From Azospirillum lipoferum (GTDB lineage: Bacteria; Pseudomonadota; Alphaproteobacteria; Azospirillales; Azospirillaceae), in assembly GCF_024170005.1 (NCBI RefSeq), contig NZ_JALJXJ010000017.1, forward strand, positions 62,001 through 126,000: a stretch of 64,000 nucleotides of DNA. The letters are read 5' to 3'. Below, piece after piece: positions 8,801 to 18,033 of the stretch. The translations under genes were made by a program, and so were the position numbers. The number at the start of each line of letters is the position of its first letter. Positions within the stretch are counted from its first letter, which is position 1. Under the pieces are notes generated by a model. That model did no database searches, was not told the DNA's origin, and saw nothing but the letters and a program-made list of their open reading frames with translations.

Positions 8801-9496
8801 ATGAGCGACATCGGCAGCGACCGGACTGACGGCAGACAGAACCGTGCGGACCAACTCCGCGTCCTGATCGAGGAGGACATCGCGTCGGGCCGCCTACCCC
8901 CCGGTTCGCGGCTGGAGGAAAGCACCCTTGCGGAGCGGTTCAACGTCTCGCGGACCCCGGTGCGCGAGGCACTGGCCCAGCTCGCCTCGGCCGGGTTGGT
9001 GGAGATGCGGCCGCGCCAGGGGGCGGTCGTCGCGACGCTGAGCCTGGAGGATATCGTGGAGATGTTCGAGGTGATGGCCAACCTCGAATCACTGTGCGCC
9101 GAGCTGTGCGCCCGCCGGATGTCGGCCGCCGACCATGCCGCGCTGCTGGCCCTGCACCGGCAGTGCGAGGAGGTGATCGACAGCGGCGACACCGATGCCT
9201 ATTACGAGGCCAACCGCCGGTTCCACGAGGCGATCTATGCCGGCAGCCACAACCGGCACCTGGAGGAGATGACCCGCTCCCTGCGCAACCGGGTGGCCGC
9301 CTACCGTCGGATCCAGCTCCGCCACCCCGGCCGGCTGCGGGCATCATGGAAGGAGCATGACGCCATCGTGCAGGCGATCCTTGCCGGCGAGGCCGAGCGG
9401 GCGCGCGACCTGACCAAGGGACATATCGCCATCCAGGGCGACACCTTCACCGACTTCATGGCGCTTCTGCGGGTGTCGCGTCTGAACGTGGCGTGA
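8801..9496 (+). CDS. GntR-family regulator with FCD domain, probable malonate-operon regulator
   Basis: A 231-residue transcription factor. Residues 17-80 form the winged helix of the GntR family (LREDI-type start, then RLEESTLAERFNVSRTPVRE and the RQGAVVATL wing). Residues 90-220 form an FCD ligand-binding domain with NRRFHEAIYAGSHN carrying the usual metal-binding histidines. The start at 8801 is preferred over an upstream in-frame ATG because AGGAGCAGGA directly precedes it. Divergent placement beside the malonate genes matches MatR of rhizobia, so it is likely the malonate-responsive regulator; the effector is inferred. Confidence 0.88.
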   Translation: MSDIGSDRTDGRQNRADQLRVLIEEDIASGRLPPGSRLEESTLAERFNVSRTPVREALAQLASAGLVEMRPRQGAVVATLSLEDIVEMFEVMANLESLCAELCARRMSAADHAALLALHRQCEEVIDSGDTDAYYEANRRFHEAIYAGSHNRHLEEMTRSLRNRVAAYRRIQLRHPGRLRASWKEHDAIVQAILAGEAERARDLTKGHIAIQGDTFTDFMALLRVSRLNVA

Positions 9497-9657
9497 GGCC
9501 GGCACGGCAGACGGTGCCGGCGAAGGTTGGCGCGGGGAAAGCCAGCGAAGCGCCGGCCCGCCTCCACAAAATCTGTCATGCCGATTATGGCGATGGCACC
9601 GTCAAGTTGGGGCCAGAGTCCGTCTGTTTGTGTCTGAATCGAGATGGGGATTCCCGA

Positions 9658-10655
9658 GGCGTTGTCGCATAAATCCGGTTCATGGTGCGGACGTCGGCGC
9701 AGCCGGTATAGAGGTGGGCTCCGCCACCGAGTGCCCGCATGCCGTATAAGCACAATGGACCGCACCATCACCGGATCCCGAAGGCCAACTACAAGGTCGA
9801 GAACTGAGGGGAATACAACCGGACTCTTCGGCAACGCGGAAACCTGATGATCTGGGGGACACCCGAGGCTCTCGCGGCATGGGCACCCGCCGTCGCCGGT
9901 CAGAGAGGCCGTTCAGCAGCCTACTCGGACATCGCATAGAGAGCGGGGCCATGCTGCGCTTGGCCTTCGGGCGCCCATGGCGGCAGACGGAGAGGCTGCT
10001 GCGCTCCATTGTCCATATCCTCGGCATGGAGTTGCCGATTCCCGATGACACGACGCTGGCCCGACGCAGTGCCCGCCTGTCGCTGGCGGCCGCGCTGGTG
10101 AAGCCGATCGGCCCTATGACCGAGGTGATCGACAGCTCGGGGCTGGAGATGGTCGGAGCCGGCGAGTGGCACTTGGAAAAGCACGGCGGAAAGCCACGCC
10201 GGAGTTGGCGAAAACTACACATTGCCATCGATCCGGACAGCGATGATCTCCTGGCTGAAGAGCTGACCACCACCGAGGACGGCGACGCCTGCCAGGTCGG
10301 CCCCCTTGGTCGACCAGATTCCCGGCCCGGTCAATGCGATGCTGGCGGACGGCGCGTATGATGGGGATTCCGTCTACCGTGCCATTTCCGACCGGCACCC
10401 CACTGCCGCGGTGATCGTCCCGCCCCGCGTCACGGCGGTGCCGGGCCAGAAGGCCGACACCACTCCCACTCAGCGCAACCACCACATCCAGCAGATCGCC
10501 GAGAAGGGCCGAATGAACTGGCAGGCGGCCACCGGCTATGGAAGGCACGCCCTCGTGGAAACCGCTTTCTTCCGCTACAAGGTTTTCATCGGACGGAGCC
10601 TCCGGGCCAGGTTCTGCCCGCTCAGAAGGTCGAGGCCCGGATCGCTTGGCAATCC
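9658..10655 (+). mobile_element. Decayed IS5-family element (IS903-like), right end missing
   Basis: GGCGTTGTCGCATAAATCC at 9658-9676 resembles the IS903-type terminal repeat. A degraded transposase frame follows from 9739. The right end is replaced by the IS481 fragment that begins near 10656 in the opposite direction, so no matching right repeat remains. Confidence 0.55.
9739..10655 (+). pseudogene. IS5-family transposase, broken by a stop and frameshifts
   Basis: Pieces in different frames line up as one IS5 transposase: an MPYKHNGPHHHRIPKANYKV start at 9739, then RPWRQTERLLRSI and IDSSGLEM, then the DDE region continuing as MLADGAYDGD and ETAFFRYKVFIGRSLRAR. A TGA replaces the expected Trp codon near 9805, a base is missing near 9937, and there are further shifts near 10303 and 10600. 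The gene cannot make a working enzyme. Confidence 0.75.
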
Positions 10656-10796
10656 TGCACGCCCCCTCCGCCATTTCCGGATGGTTTCTGTGCTCATGCC
10701 GTAGCGTTTGGCCAGAACGCCCAAAGGCTCGGTGGACGAGGCGATGGCGACGCACACGGCCGGGGCGGGGCGAGCGTTGGGATGGATCTGGTACAT
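10656..10796 (-). pseudogene. IS481-type transposase, N-terminal fragment
   Basis: From an ATG at 10796 the minus strand codes about 46 residues typical of the N-terminal helix-turn-helix of IS481 transposases (MYQIHPNARPAPAV, then LAKRYGMSTETIRKW). The similarity ends where the IS5 remnant begins, so one element has cut the other. No catalytic core remains. Confidence 0.65.
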
Positions 10797-11199
10797 GACG
10801 GCTCTCCATGGCCGGGAAGAAACCCGCCATCGTTGCCATGGCAGAGGTTACCCGTCGCCGACCCGCCATCAACCCTGGCCCTGGCGGGCCACTGCCTGAC
10901 GGCGGCTCACGGGGTTGACGGCGGGACGAACGCCGGGTCGGCTTTGCTCATCATGGCGTCGACAGACAGGTCTGCGCCGAGCTTCGGCGCGCCGACGCAC
11001 AACGTCATAGCGCGTCGCTCGAACCACGCGCCGTATTCCCAGATAGCCTAACAGCTTATGTCCCAACAACGTTCCGCAACCTGACAGTCAGAGAACATCT
11101 CCCAACGCCAAGCTCCAGTGCCATCGGCATGACTTTCGTTTCACGGGTTCCGGAGGTCTCCCGGACCCGCGGCGACGCCTCGACCCCTCGGACCGAGGA
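10797..11199. other. Gene-free stretch between IS481 fragment and rnk
   Basis: Open frames here are short and unlike any family I know. The part next to 10797 is probably the upstream end of the IS481 fragment. I see no clear promoter, terminator or RNA. Confidence 0.4.
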
Positions 11200-11622
11200 T
11201 CAGGCGGCGACGGCGTCCCCGTCCGTAATGGGACGCTCGACGGCCAGAACGGTAAGGGTCTTCGCCTCACCCTCCCGCGTGTACCACGTGATGGACTGCC
11301 CTTCCGCAACGCCGATGAGGGCCGCGCCAATAGGAGTCAGCACCGACACCCGACAGGCTGCAAGGTCGGCATCACGCGGATAAACCAGGGTGACAGTCCG
11401 CTCCTGTCTGGTCACCTCGTCCCGGAATGCCACGCGCGCGCCCATCGTGACCACCGTCATCGCCAGCTCGCTGGCATCGACCACCGCAGCGCGCTCCAGT
11501 TCGACGGTGAGGTACTCGTAGACCTCGGGCAGCCTCTCGGAAACGGCCTCGACCAGGGCCGAGAGGCGGTCATGGTCGGTGATGGTCAGCACGATGGGCG
11601 GAAACTGGTCTGCGGGACGCAT
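11200..11622 (-). CDS. rnk: Rnk-type regulator of nucleoside diphosphate kinase (GreA/GreB C-terminal fold)
   Basis: A 140-residue protein related to Rnk. Residues 1-50 form the short coiled N-terminal part (LSALVEAVSERLPEVYEYL), and residues 55-135 the FKBP-like GreA/GreB C-terminal domain, with VVTMGARVAFRDE, TLVYPRDAD, SVLTPIGAALIGVAEG and a final VLAVE strand. Rnk proteins bind RNA polymerase and influence nucleotide metabolism. The frame is open upstream, but the ATG at 11622 has GAAGGAAG in front of it and fits the family start. It is the only intact gene in the insertion-sequence graveyard. Confidence 0.85.
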   Translation of the reverse strand: MRPADQFPPIVLTITDHDRLSALVEAVSERLPEVYEYLTVELERAAVVDASELAMTVVTMGARVAFRDEVTRQERTVTLVYPRDADLAACRVSVLTPIGAALIGVAEGQSITWYTREGEAKTLTVLAVERPITDGDAVAA

Positions 11623-11984
11623 CAAGGTCTTCCTTCGCTTTTCTCGGCATGCACAGCCGATCGCCAGACGGCGCCCCCCGGTAGACGCCTCATCGGTCAT
11701 GCAGCGGTTGCACATGATAACCCCGCAGCCGCATGGATGCGGTTCGAGCGGATTTCTTGGATTCGGAGATTATGTTGGCCCCGGACGGTCCGGGAGCCTT
11801 GCCTCAGGCGACCAGATCCGGGGCGAGCGAGCCTGCGTGAACGCGGCCTGCACGCAGGAGGTTACGGATATGGCGGGGCGGCAGTTTCATGGTTCCCCGA
11901 GCTTGGACAGGTTCGCTCTGGAATTCAAGGAGGTTCCGTCAGGTGTCGCGCCATACCTGAGTCGACGATGCCGAAGGTCTGGTG
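11623..11984. other. Gene-free stretch between rnk and the IS6 remnant
   Basis: This stretch holds the rnk upstream region and unrecognised sequence. A plus-strand frame around 11880-11970 is open but matches nothing I can name. It is probably debris beside the IS6 remnant. Confidence 0.4.
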
Positions 11985-12805
11985 GGAGGCGCCATGAACT
12001 GCGCGAAGCCGATCATAACGCGCAGCGCGGCGACCCTTTGGACATGGAGCGCCCGTCGCTGCGCCGCGGGGACGTGCTGGTTGCGCTGGATTGCCGGGCG
12101 TAGGAAGTTGCGCACCTCGTCATGGGCTGTGTGCACTTGTGGAGGATTTGAAGCCGCGCGTCGGCCGGGTACGGCCTTTGGTTCCGCGGTGGTCCTGCTC
12201 CAGATGATTGTTCCTGAATTTCGACGTGCGGTGCTCGACGTCGTCACCAAACACCGCTTCCAGGGCCGGCGGGTAGCTGGCGTGCTTGTCGGTGGCGACC
12301 CTCTCGGGGTGATGCCACTGACCGCCATGGCCGAGCGGAAGAACGCTTCGGCGGCCACTTGGCTGCGGGTTTCGCTAAGATAGACATCAACCAGGTGACC
12401 GTCGCTGTCGATGGCGCGGTACAGTTACTGCCATCGCCCGCTGACCTTCAGATACGTTTCATCCACGTACCAGTTGCGACCGATCTTGCCCCTGCGTCGC
12501 TGGCGCGGGGCATCGGTAAGCAACGGCGCGAGTTTGGTCTCCCAATCGCGCACCGCCTCGTGGGAAAAGACCAAGCCACCCAGGAGCAGGATTTTGGCGA
12601 GATCGCGCAGGCTCAGCTTGAACCGAAACCGCCACAGCACGATCAGGAAGACGACATCGGAAGGCAGTAGCAGGCGGTTCACCACCGAGCCGGTACACTC
12701 GTTGAAACCGCGCCCACACTCCTGACAGTGGAAGCGGCGGTAGCCGTGGGCCGTCCGGTCCGAACGCTCGGTCGTCGCGGTCGAAAAGCAGCGTGGGCAA
12801 CGCAT
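11985..12805 (-). pseudogene. IS6-family transposase with zinc ribbon, broken
   Basis: The N-terminal 126 codons are intact: a zinc ribbon (C3, C6 and C31, C34 pairs, MRCPRCF and FHCQECGRGF), then the IS6 helix-turn-helix and first catalytic part WYVDETYLKV. At 12422-12424 a TAA replaces the Tyr codon expected before LYRAIDSDG. Further on, similarity moves between frames (AAEAFFRSAMAVSGIT, NNHLEQDHRG, DEVRNFLRPAIQRNQHVPA), so there are at least two frameshifts as well. The element is inactive. Confidence 0.8.
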
Positions 12806-12916
12806 CGGTCACCTCCAAAGGAGAGGTGATCCTCTACGTCAGCCCGGCGCCGACGAACAAGCTGGAGCGAAGGCTGACAGAACCCGATGGCGTGTTCATT
12901 TCGTCCGAGATCGCCT

Positions 12917-13078
12917 GGGTCGTTGGAGCGCTCGTTCGCCTGGCTATCCCGCTACCGTCGATTGAACACCATTGTCGAGAGGACGAAGGAATACTTCCTC
13001 GCATTCATCCAAATTGCCTTCGTCTCCATCCTCTCATGGCGCATCAAGCGGCTCACTCCCCAGGCCGTCGGCGCGTGA
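12917..13078 (+). pseudogene. IS5/IS4-type transposase, C-terminal fragment
   Basis: About 53 codons ending at a TGA at 13078 match the C terminus of IS5-superfamily transposases (SLERSFAWLSRYRRLNTIVE, then FVSILSWRIKRL), including the E and R residues of the last catalytic block. The upstream part of the gene is absent. It differs from the IS903-like element at 9.7 kb. Confidence 0.7.
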
Positions 13079-13095
13079 CACCTACAAACAGACAC

Positions 13096-13809
13096 TCACG
13101 CTCCCGCTTCCCGCCGCTTGTAGAGGATTTCCAGGCAATCCAAATTCTCGTGCAGCTGGCGAAACAGATCGCCGGGATCACCGGACGTCTTGCGCTGATC
13201 GTCCGACCGCAATAGGCCGTGCACCGCCAGATCCGCCAGAATCCCAGCGACCTCCCTGGCCGTCTTGCGCCCGCCTTCGTGAAACCACCATGTCGTCCAG
13301 CTGCACATGCCGATCAGCGCGAAAGCGGCGACGCGGGCGTCAACCGGACGGAACACGCCCTGCTGGATCCCTCGTGCGATTTGCGTCGTGAAATGGTCGA
13401 GTACGGCCCTTTTGGAGCGCTCGTGCACTGCCCGCAGATCAGGGGGCAGTTCCACCTCGGTCCGGTCGACGACCCGGAACTGAAGGGCGTGCGAGAGGAG
13501 AAGCTCTACATGGCCGCTCACCATGGAGCGCAGCACCTCGACGGGATCATCGTCCGTCCGGGCGGAAAGCATGGCAGACTGTCGGTCGCTGACGACGGTG
13601 ACCTCCTCCACCAGCGAAGCCAGCACCTCCTCCTTGCTTTTGAAGTAGTAGTAGAGCGCGGTGCGCCCGACATTCAGCGCGTCGGCGATGTCCTGGAAGC
13701 TGGTGCCCGCGAAGCCGCGTTCGGCGAACAGCTTTGCCGCCGCGTCGAGCACGCTCTGGCGCAGCAGAGCCTTCCGGCCGGTTTCCGCTTTGGCCGATGT
13801 TCTGCCCAC
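13096..13809 (-). CDS. TetR-family repressor of the adjacent aromatic-acid operon
   Basis: A 237-residue regulator. Residues 15-62 are the TetR DNA-binding domain: AAAKLFAERGFAGTSFQDIA, then LNVGRTALYYYFKSKEEVL with the recognition helix. Residues 80-220 form an all-helical ligand-binding domain with a MCSWTTWWFHEGG segment typical of TetR_C members that control aromatic or acyl-CoA catabolism. It is transcribed away from the operon that starts at 14127. Two near-identical palindromes in the gap (13853-13870 and 13998-14015) suggest it represses both itself and the operon; the inducer is probably an aromatic acid or its CoA ester (inferred). Confidence 0.88.
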   Translation of the reverse strand: MGRTSAKAETGRKALLRQSVLDAAAKLFAERGFAGTSFQDIADALNVGRTALYYYFKSKEEVLASLVEEVTVVSDRQSAMLSARTDDDPVEVLRSMVSGHVELLLSHALQFRVVDRTEVELPPDLRAVHERSKRAVLDHFTTQIARGIQQGVFRPVDARVAAFALIGMCSWTTWWFHEGGRKTAREVAGILADLAVHGLLRSDDQRKTSGDPGDLFRQLHENLDCLEILYKRREAGA

Positions 13810-13852
13810 CCTGTCCTCCTATCCGGCTTCTCCACGCCGCAGGATGGGAGGT

Positions 13853-13870
13853 TTTGACGTGAACGTCAAA
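13853..13870. promoter_or_regulatory. Probable TetR operator, tetR-proximal
   Basis: TTTGACGT-GA-ACGTCAAA is a perfect palindrome 44 bases upstream of the tetR start. It shares TTGACG/CGTCAA half sites with the palindrome at 13998-14015, so one protein probably binds both. Confidence 0.6.
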
Positions 13871-13997
13871 TTTTTGAAGCGTTGCCGGACGGGACTTCTG
13901 ACTCCCACGGACATCGAAGGCTTTGAAAACATTGCTCTGAACGGCAATGACCACAACACAGGTGCGGCAAAGTGCGCCTTGACAGGAATTTCCACCT

Positions 13998-14015
13998 ATT
14001 GACGGTACCGTCAAT
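13998..14015. promoter_or_regulatory. Probable TetR operator, operon-proximal
   Basis: ATTGACGGTACCGTCAAT is a perfect 18-bp palindrome about 110 bases before the first gene of the aromatic operon. Its half sites match those of the tetR-proximal palindrome. The TTGACG half could double as a -35 element. Confidence 0.65.
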
Positions 14016-14126
14016 TATTCGTCACCATGTCAAATATGCAGAGCGGGCAGCACCGATGAATAGCCGTGCCGGCCTGCCTCAAGACCAACATACGGGCGGA
14101 TCGCGCCGCCCTTCGTAAGGGAGACG

Positions 14127-15413
14127 ATGGACATGCCGGTTTCGGGCACCCCCACGCCTGCCACACATCAGTCAGCGGATCAGGCGGCGACAGCGGGATT
14201 TCTCAACACCGATTGGAACCCGCGCGACCTTCCCGACGGCACGCTGACGCGCAACGTGGCGCTGCGCACGGCCGACCGGGCGGCGACGGGAGGCACGCTC
14301 TATGTCCGCGGGCGCAGCGACACGGTCGTGTGCATCATGCACCCGCGGGAATTCATGGCCTGCCATTACCTTGTCCCGGACATCGTGGAGGCCGGCTTCG
14401 CCGCCTGGTCCCAGTCGCCGCGCTCCGTCGGCAACGACAGCCGGCTTGAGCACGAGACGGCTCTGTTCGATGTCGCCGCTGGGCTGTCCTTCCTACGCGC
14501 CCAGGGCTTCCGCCGCATCGTCCTGCTCGGCAACTCCGGCGGCGGCAGTCTCTACGCCTTCTACATGCAGCAGTCGCAGTTGGCGCCGGATCGGCGGATC
14601 GCCCGCACGCCAGGCGGGCGGCCGACCAATCTGGCGTCGCTTGAGATGCCGGTGGCGGATGGGCTGGTGCTGGTTGCGCCACACCCCGGCCAGGGCATGC
14701 TGCTGATGGGATGCATCGACCCATCGGTGACCGACGAGGATGACGCGCTGTCGGTGGATCCGGCGCTCGACCCCTTCAGCCCGGCGAACGGCTTCGCGGA
14801 GCCTCCGGAACCGTCCCGCTACTCCCCGGACTTCGTCGAACGCTACCGCTCCGCGCAGCAGGCCCGGGTCGCGCGCCTGGACGAACGGGCGCATGCCCTG
14901 ATCGCGGAACGGCTGGCGGCGCGTAAGCGCGCCAAGGAGACCGGCGGCATCGACGACCGGCGGCGCGGCGCCCACACGCCACTCATGACCGTTTGGCGGA
15001 CCGATGCCGACCTGCACTGTTTCGACCTCAGCCTCGATCCGTCCGACCGCGGCTATGGCTCCCTGTGGGGGCGGGACCCCTTCGCCTCCAACTACGGCGC
15101 GGTCGGCTTCGCCCGCGTCTGCTCCCCTGAGGCGTGGCTGTCGACCTGGTCCGGCCTGTCGTCGAACGCCTCCCTGCACAAGGCCGCGGCAGCCGTCGAA
15201 CAGCCGTTGCTGCTGGTCGAGTACACCGGCGACGTCTCGACCTTCCCGTCGAGGGTCGCGTCTCTGTTCGACGGCTTCGCCACACGACGCAAGACCCATC
15301 TGCGCATCCGCGGCGATCACCACGGCCGCGCACTGACCCCGGATGAGGAGCCGGGGCGCTACGCCGCCGGCCGGGCGGTCGGCGGATGGCTGCGCGACCA
15401 TTTCGGCGGCTGA
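14127..15413 (+). CDS. Alpha/beta hydrolase of the aromatic-acid operon
   Basis: A 428-residue cytoplasmic hydrolase with no signal peptide. The nucleophile elbow is LLGNSGGGS (Ser137); a CIMHPREF segment near residue 70 gives the oxyanion side; GDHHGRAL near residue 400 carries the probable catalytic His. AAGGGAGACG precedes the start; a second in-frame ATG two codons later could also serve. First gene of a seven-gene plus-strand run, it is 34 bp before the VOC gene. It may hydrolyse a ring-cleavage product or an ester/thioester of the aromatic substrate; sequence does not say which. Confidence 0.75.
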   Translation: MDMPVSGTPTPATHQSADQAATAGFLNTDWNPRDLPDGTLTRNVALRTADRAATGGTLYVRGRSDTVVCIMHPREFMACHYLVPDIVEAGFAAWSQSPRSVGNDSRLEHETALFDVAAGLSFLRAQGFRRIVLLGNSGGGSLYAFYMQQSQLAPDRRIARTPGGRPTNLASLEMPVADGLVLVAPHPGQGMLLMGCIDPSVTDEDDALSVDPALDPFSPANGFAEPPEPSRYSPDFVERYRSAQQARVARLDERAHALIAERLAARKRAKETGGIDDRRRGAHTPLMTVWRTDADLHCFDLSLDPSDRGYGSLWGRDPFASNYGAVGFARVCSPEAWLSTWSGLSSNASLHKAAAAVEQPLLLVEYTGDVSTFPSRVASLFDGFATRRKTHLRIRGDHHGRALTPDEEPGRYAAGRAVGGWLRDHFGG

Positions 15414-15447
15414 GCGCCGCGAACGATAAAAATTCAAGGAGACCAGC

Positions 15448-16323
15448 ATGCTTGAACGACCCGCGACGCGGCTCCGCCTGCGCGGCGTGGACCATACCGC
15501 CCGCCCGACCTGGAAACTGCGCGAAACTGTGGAGTTCTACCGCGACAAGCTGGGCCTGCCGCTCGTCCATGTCATCTCGGCGCGCGGCTGGGGCCCGGCC
15601 ACCCATCCCGACTTCCTGCATTTCTTCTTCGACAGCGGCAACGGCAGCACGATCGCCTTTTTCTATTATCTCGGGTCCGACCAGCCGGAGACGCTGGAAG
15701 GGCGCGCAGCGATGCCGCCGCTGCCGGATGACCACGTCTTCGATGCGACCCACACCGCTTGGCTCGTCGACAGTGAGGAGGAACTGAAGGACTGGAAGCG
15801 GCGCCTGGAAGCCGAAGGTCTGACAGTCTCGGTGGAGACCACGCACGAGGTGATCGAGTCCATCTACGTGCGCGATCCCAACGGCTATTTCGTGGAGATC
15901 ACCCGCAAGCTGCGGCCGCTGAACGCCATCGATGCCACCGACGCCGCCCTGACCCTGCGGGCCGCCCTGGACGCGGAAGACGCCGCATCCACCGAAGGCC
16001 GGCGCGTCGTCACCATTGACGAGATCTGGACACGCAAGTCCAGGTTGCTCGATTCGGACGGCGGCCACGCGGCAGCGGTCAGCATCTTCGTGCCGCGGCT
16101 GGAGGAATTCGCCAGCCTGACCCGCGCGGCCCGCGGGCGCGACGACTGCACCGTCACCGCGCTGGACACCCACGACCGTATCGATGCCGCCGGGCCGGTC
16201 GAGTTCCAGCGTCGTGCGCTCGGGCTGAAGCCGGCGGTCTGGTATGGGCTTTTCACCGGCGGCATCCGCGGCCGGATCGAAATCTTCGACCGCGACCGCG
16301 TCGTCATCGCCCCCGCTGCTTAG
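15448..16323 (+). CDS. VOC-superfamily metalloprotein (extradiol dioxygenase-like)
   Basis: A 291-residue protein. Residues 12-154 form two glyoxalase/extradiol-type modules with probable metal ligands His16 (RGVDHTARP), His102 (DATHTAWLVD) and Glu150 (FVEITRK), the H-H-E pattern of extradiol dioxygenases. DPNGYFVEI is the typical C-terminal motif of such a domain. The remaining 130 residues are unlike anything I recognise. It is well placed to be the ring-cleaving enzyme of this operon, because no cupin gentisate dioxygenase gene is present. An isomerase or a CoA-ester-acting dioxygenase is also possible. Confidence 0.7.
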   Translation: MLERPATRLRLRGVDHTARPTWKLRETVEFYRDKLGLPLVHVISARGWGPATHPDFLHFFFDSGNGSTIAFFYYLGSDQPETLEGRAAMPPLPDDHVFDATHTAWLVDSEEELKDWKRRLEAEGLTVSVETTHEVIESIYVRDPNGYFVEITRKLRPLNAIDATDAALTLRAALDAEDAASTEGRRVVTIDEIWTRKSRLLDSDGGHAAAVSIFVPRLEEFASLTRAARGRDDCTVTALDTHDRIDAAGPVEFQRRALGLKPAVWYGLFTGGIRGRIEIFDRDRVVIAPAA

Positions 16324-16362
16324 GCGGCCTGCAAATCAAAATGCCTATAGGGGAGGACAGAG

Positions 16363-18033
16363 ATGACAGGAATCCGCAATCCCATAAGCGGAGTCGTCTA
16401 CACGCCGGCCGATCAGGCCGAACGATACCTTGCCAACGGAGCCTGGATCCCGTCCACCGTCGGAGACGTGCTGCGTGCCACCGCAGCGCGCCATCCTGAC
16501 AAGCCGGCTCTGATCAGCGACGAGCGGACCGTTACCTTCGCCGAACTGGACGGTGCGAGCGACCGGTTGGCCGCTGCGCTGCTGGCGCTGGGCCTTGTCG
16601 CCGGCGACCGCGCAATATTCCAGATGGGCACAACGATCGAGACGGTAATCGCGCTCGCCGCCTGCTTCAAGGCGGGGATCATCCCCGTCTGCACGCTGCC
16701 GCAGCACCGCGAGGTGGAGATCGGCGAACTGGCCCGGCAGAGCGGCGCCCGCGGCTACTTCGTCCAGGCGGACTTCAGCCGCTTCGACCTCCTCGGGTTT
16801 GCCATGTCCATGATGGAACGGCACCCCGGCCTGCAACATCTCATGGTTGCGCGGGGCGGGAGGTCCGCCGGACTGGCGCTGGAGGACCTGATCGCCGCCG
16901 TTCCGGCGGAAACCGCGCGCGCCCGGCTGGCCGGCATGCCCTTCGGTCCGCAAGACGTCCTGACCTTCCAACTGTCCGGCGGCACAACCGGACTACCCAA
17001 GATCATTCCGCGCTTCCATGCCGAATATCTCGGCCATGTGCGGCACCTGATGGGACTCTACGGGATGACGGCGGACAGCCGCATTTTGTGGTCTCTGCCT
17101 CTGCTGCACAATGCCGCCCAGGTCTACGCGCTGATGCCGATGATGCTCGGCGGCGCGACCGTCGTCCTGATGCCGAAGGTCGACATCCGGCGCATGCTGG
17201 AGCTGATCGAGGCGCACAGCGTCACCCACGCACTGTCAGTCGGCCCCATCGCACCACAGTTGATGGGTTATGCGGACATCCGGCGGCACGACCTGTCCTC
17301 CCTCCGCCTGTTCGCGACGATGAGCCGCGCCGACAAGCTGGAGGAGCACATCGGCGTGCCCTGCTCCAACCTTTACGGCATCACCGAGGGGTTGCTTCTC
17401 GGCTCGCCGGCGGACGCCCCGACGGAGCGGCGGCACCGCACGCAGGGCACCTCCGGCTGTCCGTTCGACGAGATCCGGCTGCTCGAACCGGGAACCGAGA
17501 CGCCGGTGCCGCCCGGCCAAATGGGCGAGCTGTGCTTCCGCGGCCCGTCCAGCCTGCGCGGCTACCTTGACAACCCGGCGGCGAACGCCGGGGCCTTCAC
17601 GTCCGACGGCTTCTACCGCACGGGCGACATCATGACGGCCCATGTCGTGAATGGGCAGACCTGCTACGCCTTCGAAGGGCGCTTGCGCGACAACATCAAC
17701 CGCGGTGGCGAGAAGATCGGCTGTGAGGAAGTGGAGGCCTATGTCAGCCGCCATCCCAGCGTCGCCGACGCCAAGCTGGTCGCCATGCCCGATCCGCTCT
17801 ACGGCGAGAAGGGCTGCATCTTCATCATCACGCGACCAGGCATGCCGGCTCCGAACGTGCAGGAGCTGGGCGCCTTCCTGACCGGTTGCGGGCTTGCGAA
17901 ATACAAATGCCCGGAGCGCGTCGAAGTGCTGGACGAGTTCCCCCTCACCCGCGTCGGCAAGCTGGACAAGCCGGCGCTGAAGACACTGATCGCCGACATG
18001 TTGGCGGCTGAATCCACGGCAGGTGCGGCATGA
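16363..18033 (+). CDS. Aryl-acid AMP/CoA ligase (salicylate/2,3-dihydroxybenzoate-AMP ligase type)
   Basis: A 556-residue adenylating enzyme. Its motifs are those of the EntE/DhbE/SdgA branch: SGGTTGLPK (205-213, phosphate loop), LPLLHNAAQVY near 245, YGITEGLL near 340, FYRTGDIM near 410 and the catalytic lysine in RVGKLDKPALK (Lys533). The SGGTTGLPKII loop is characteristic of hydroxybenzoate ligases rather than acetyl- or fatty-acyl-CoA ligases. It probably activates an ortho-substituted benzoate such as salicylate for the hydroxylase encoded two genes on. Its stop overlaps the start of the thioesterase gene (ATGA). Confidence 0.82.
   Translation: MTGIRNPISGVVYTPADQAERYLANGAWIPSTVGDVLRATAARHPDKPALISDERTVTFAELDGASDRLAAALLALGLVAGDRAIFQMGTTIETVIALAACFKAGIIPVCTLPQHREVEIGELARQSGARGYFVQADFSRFDLLGFAMSMMERHPGLQHLMVARGGRSAGLALEDLIAAVPAETARARLAGMPFGPQDVLTFQLSGGTTGLPKIIPRFHAEYLGHVRHLMGLYGMTADSRILWSLPLLHNAAQVYALMPMMLGGATVVLMPKVDIRRMLELIEAHSVTHALSVGPIAPQLMGYADIRRHDLSSLRLFATMSRADKLEEHIGVPCSNLYGITEGLLLGSPADAPTERRHRTQGTSGCPFDEIRLLEPGTETPVPPGQMGELCFRGPSSLRGYLDNPAANAGAFTSDGFYRTGDIMTAHVVNGQTCYAFEGRLRDNINRGGEKIGCEEVEAYVSRHPSVADAKLVAMPDPLYGEKGCIFIITRPGMPAPNVQELGAFLTGCGLAKYKCPERVEVLDEFPLTRVGKLDKPALKTLIADMLAAESTAGAA

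Noticed and set aside
11985..12805. Zinc-ribbon protein as a transcription factor
   Set aside because: The ribbon is followed by the IS6 helix-turn-helix and DDE start and by broken remains of the same transposase.
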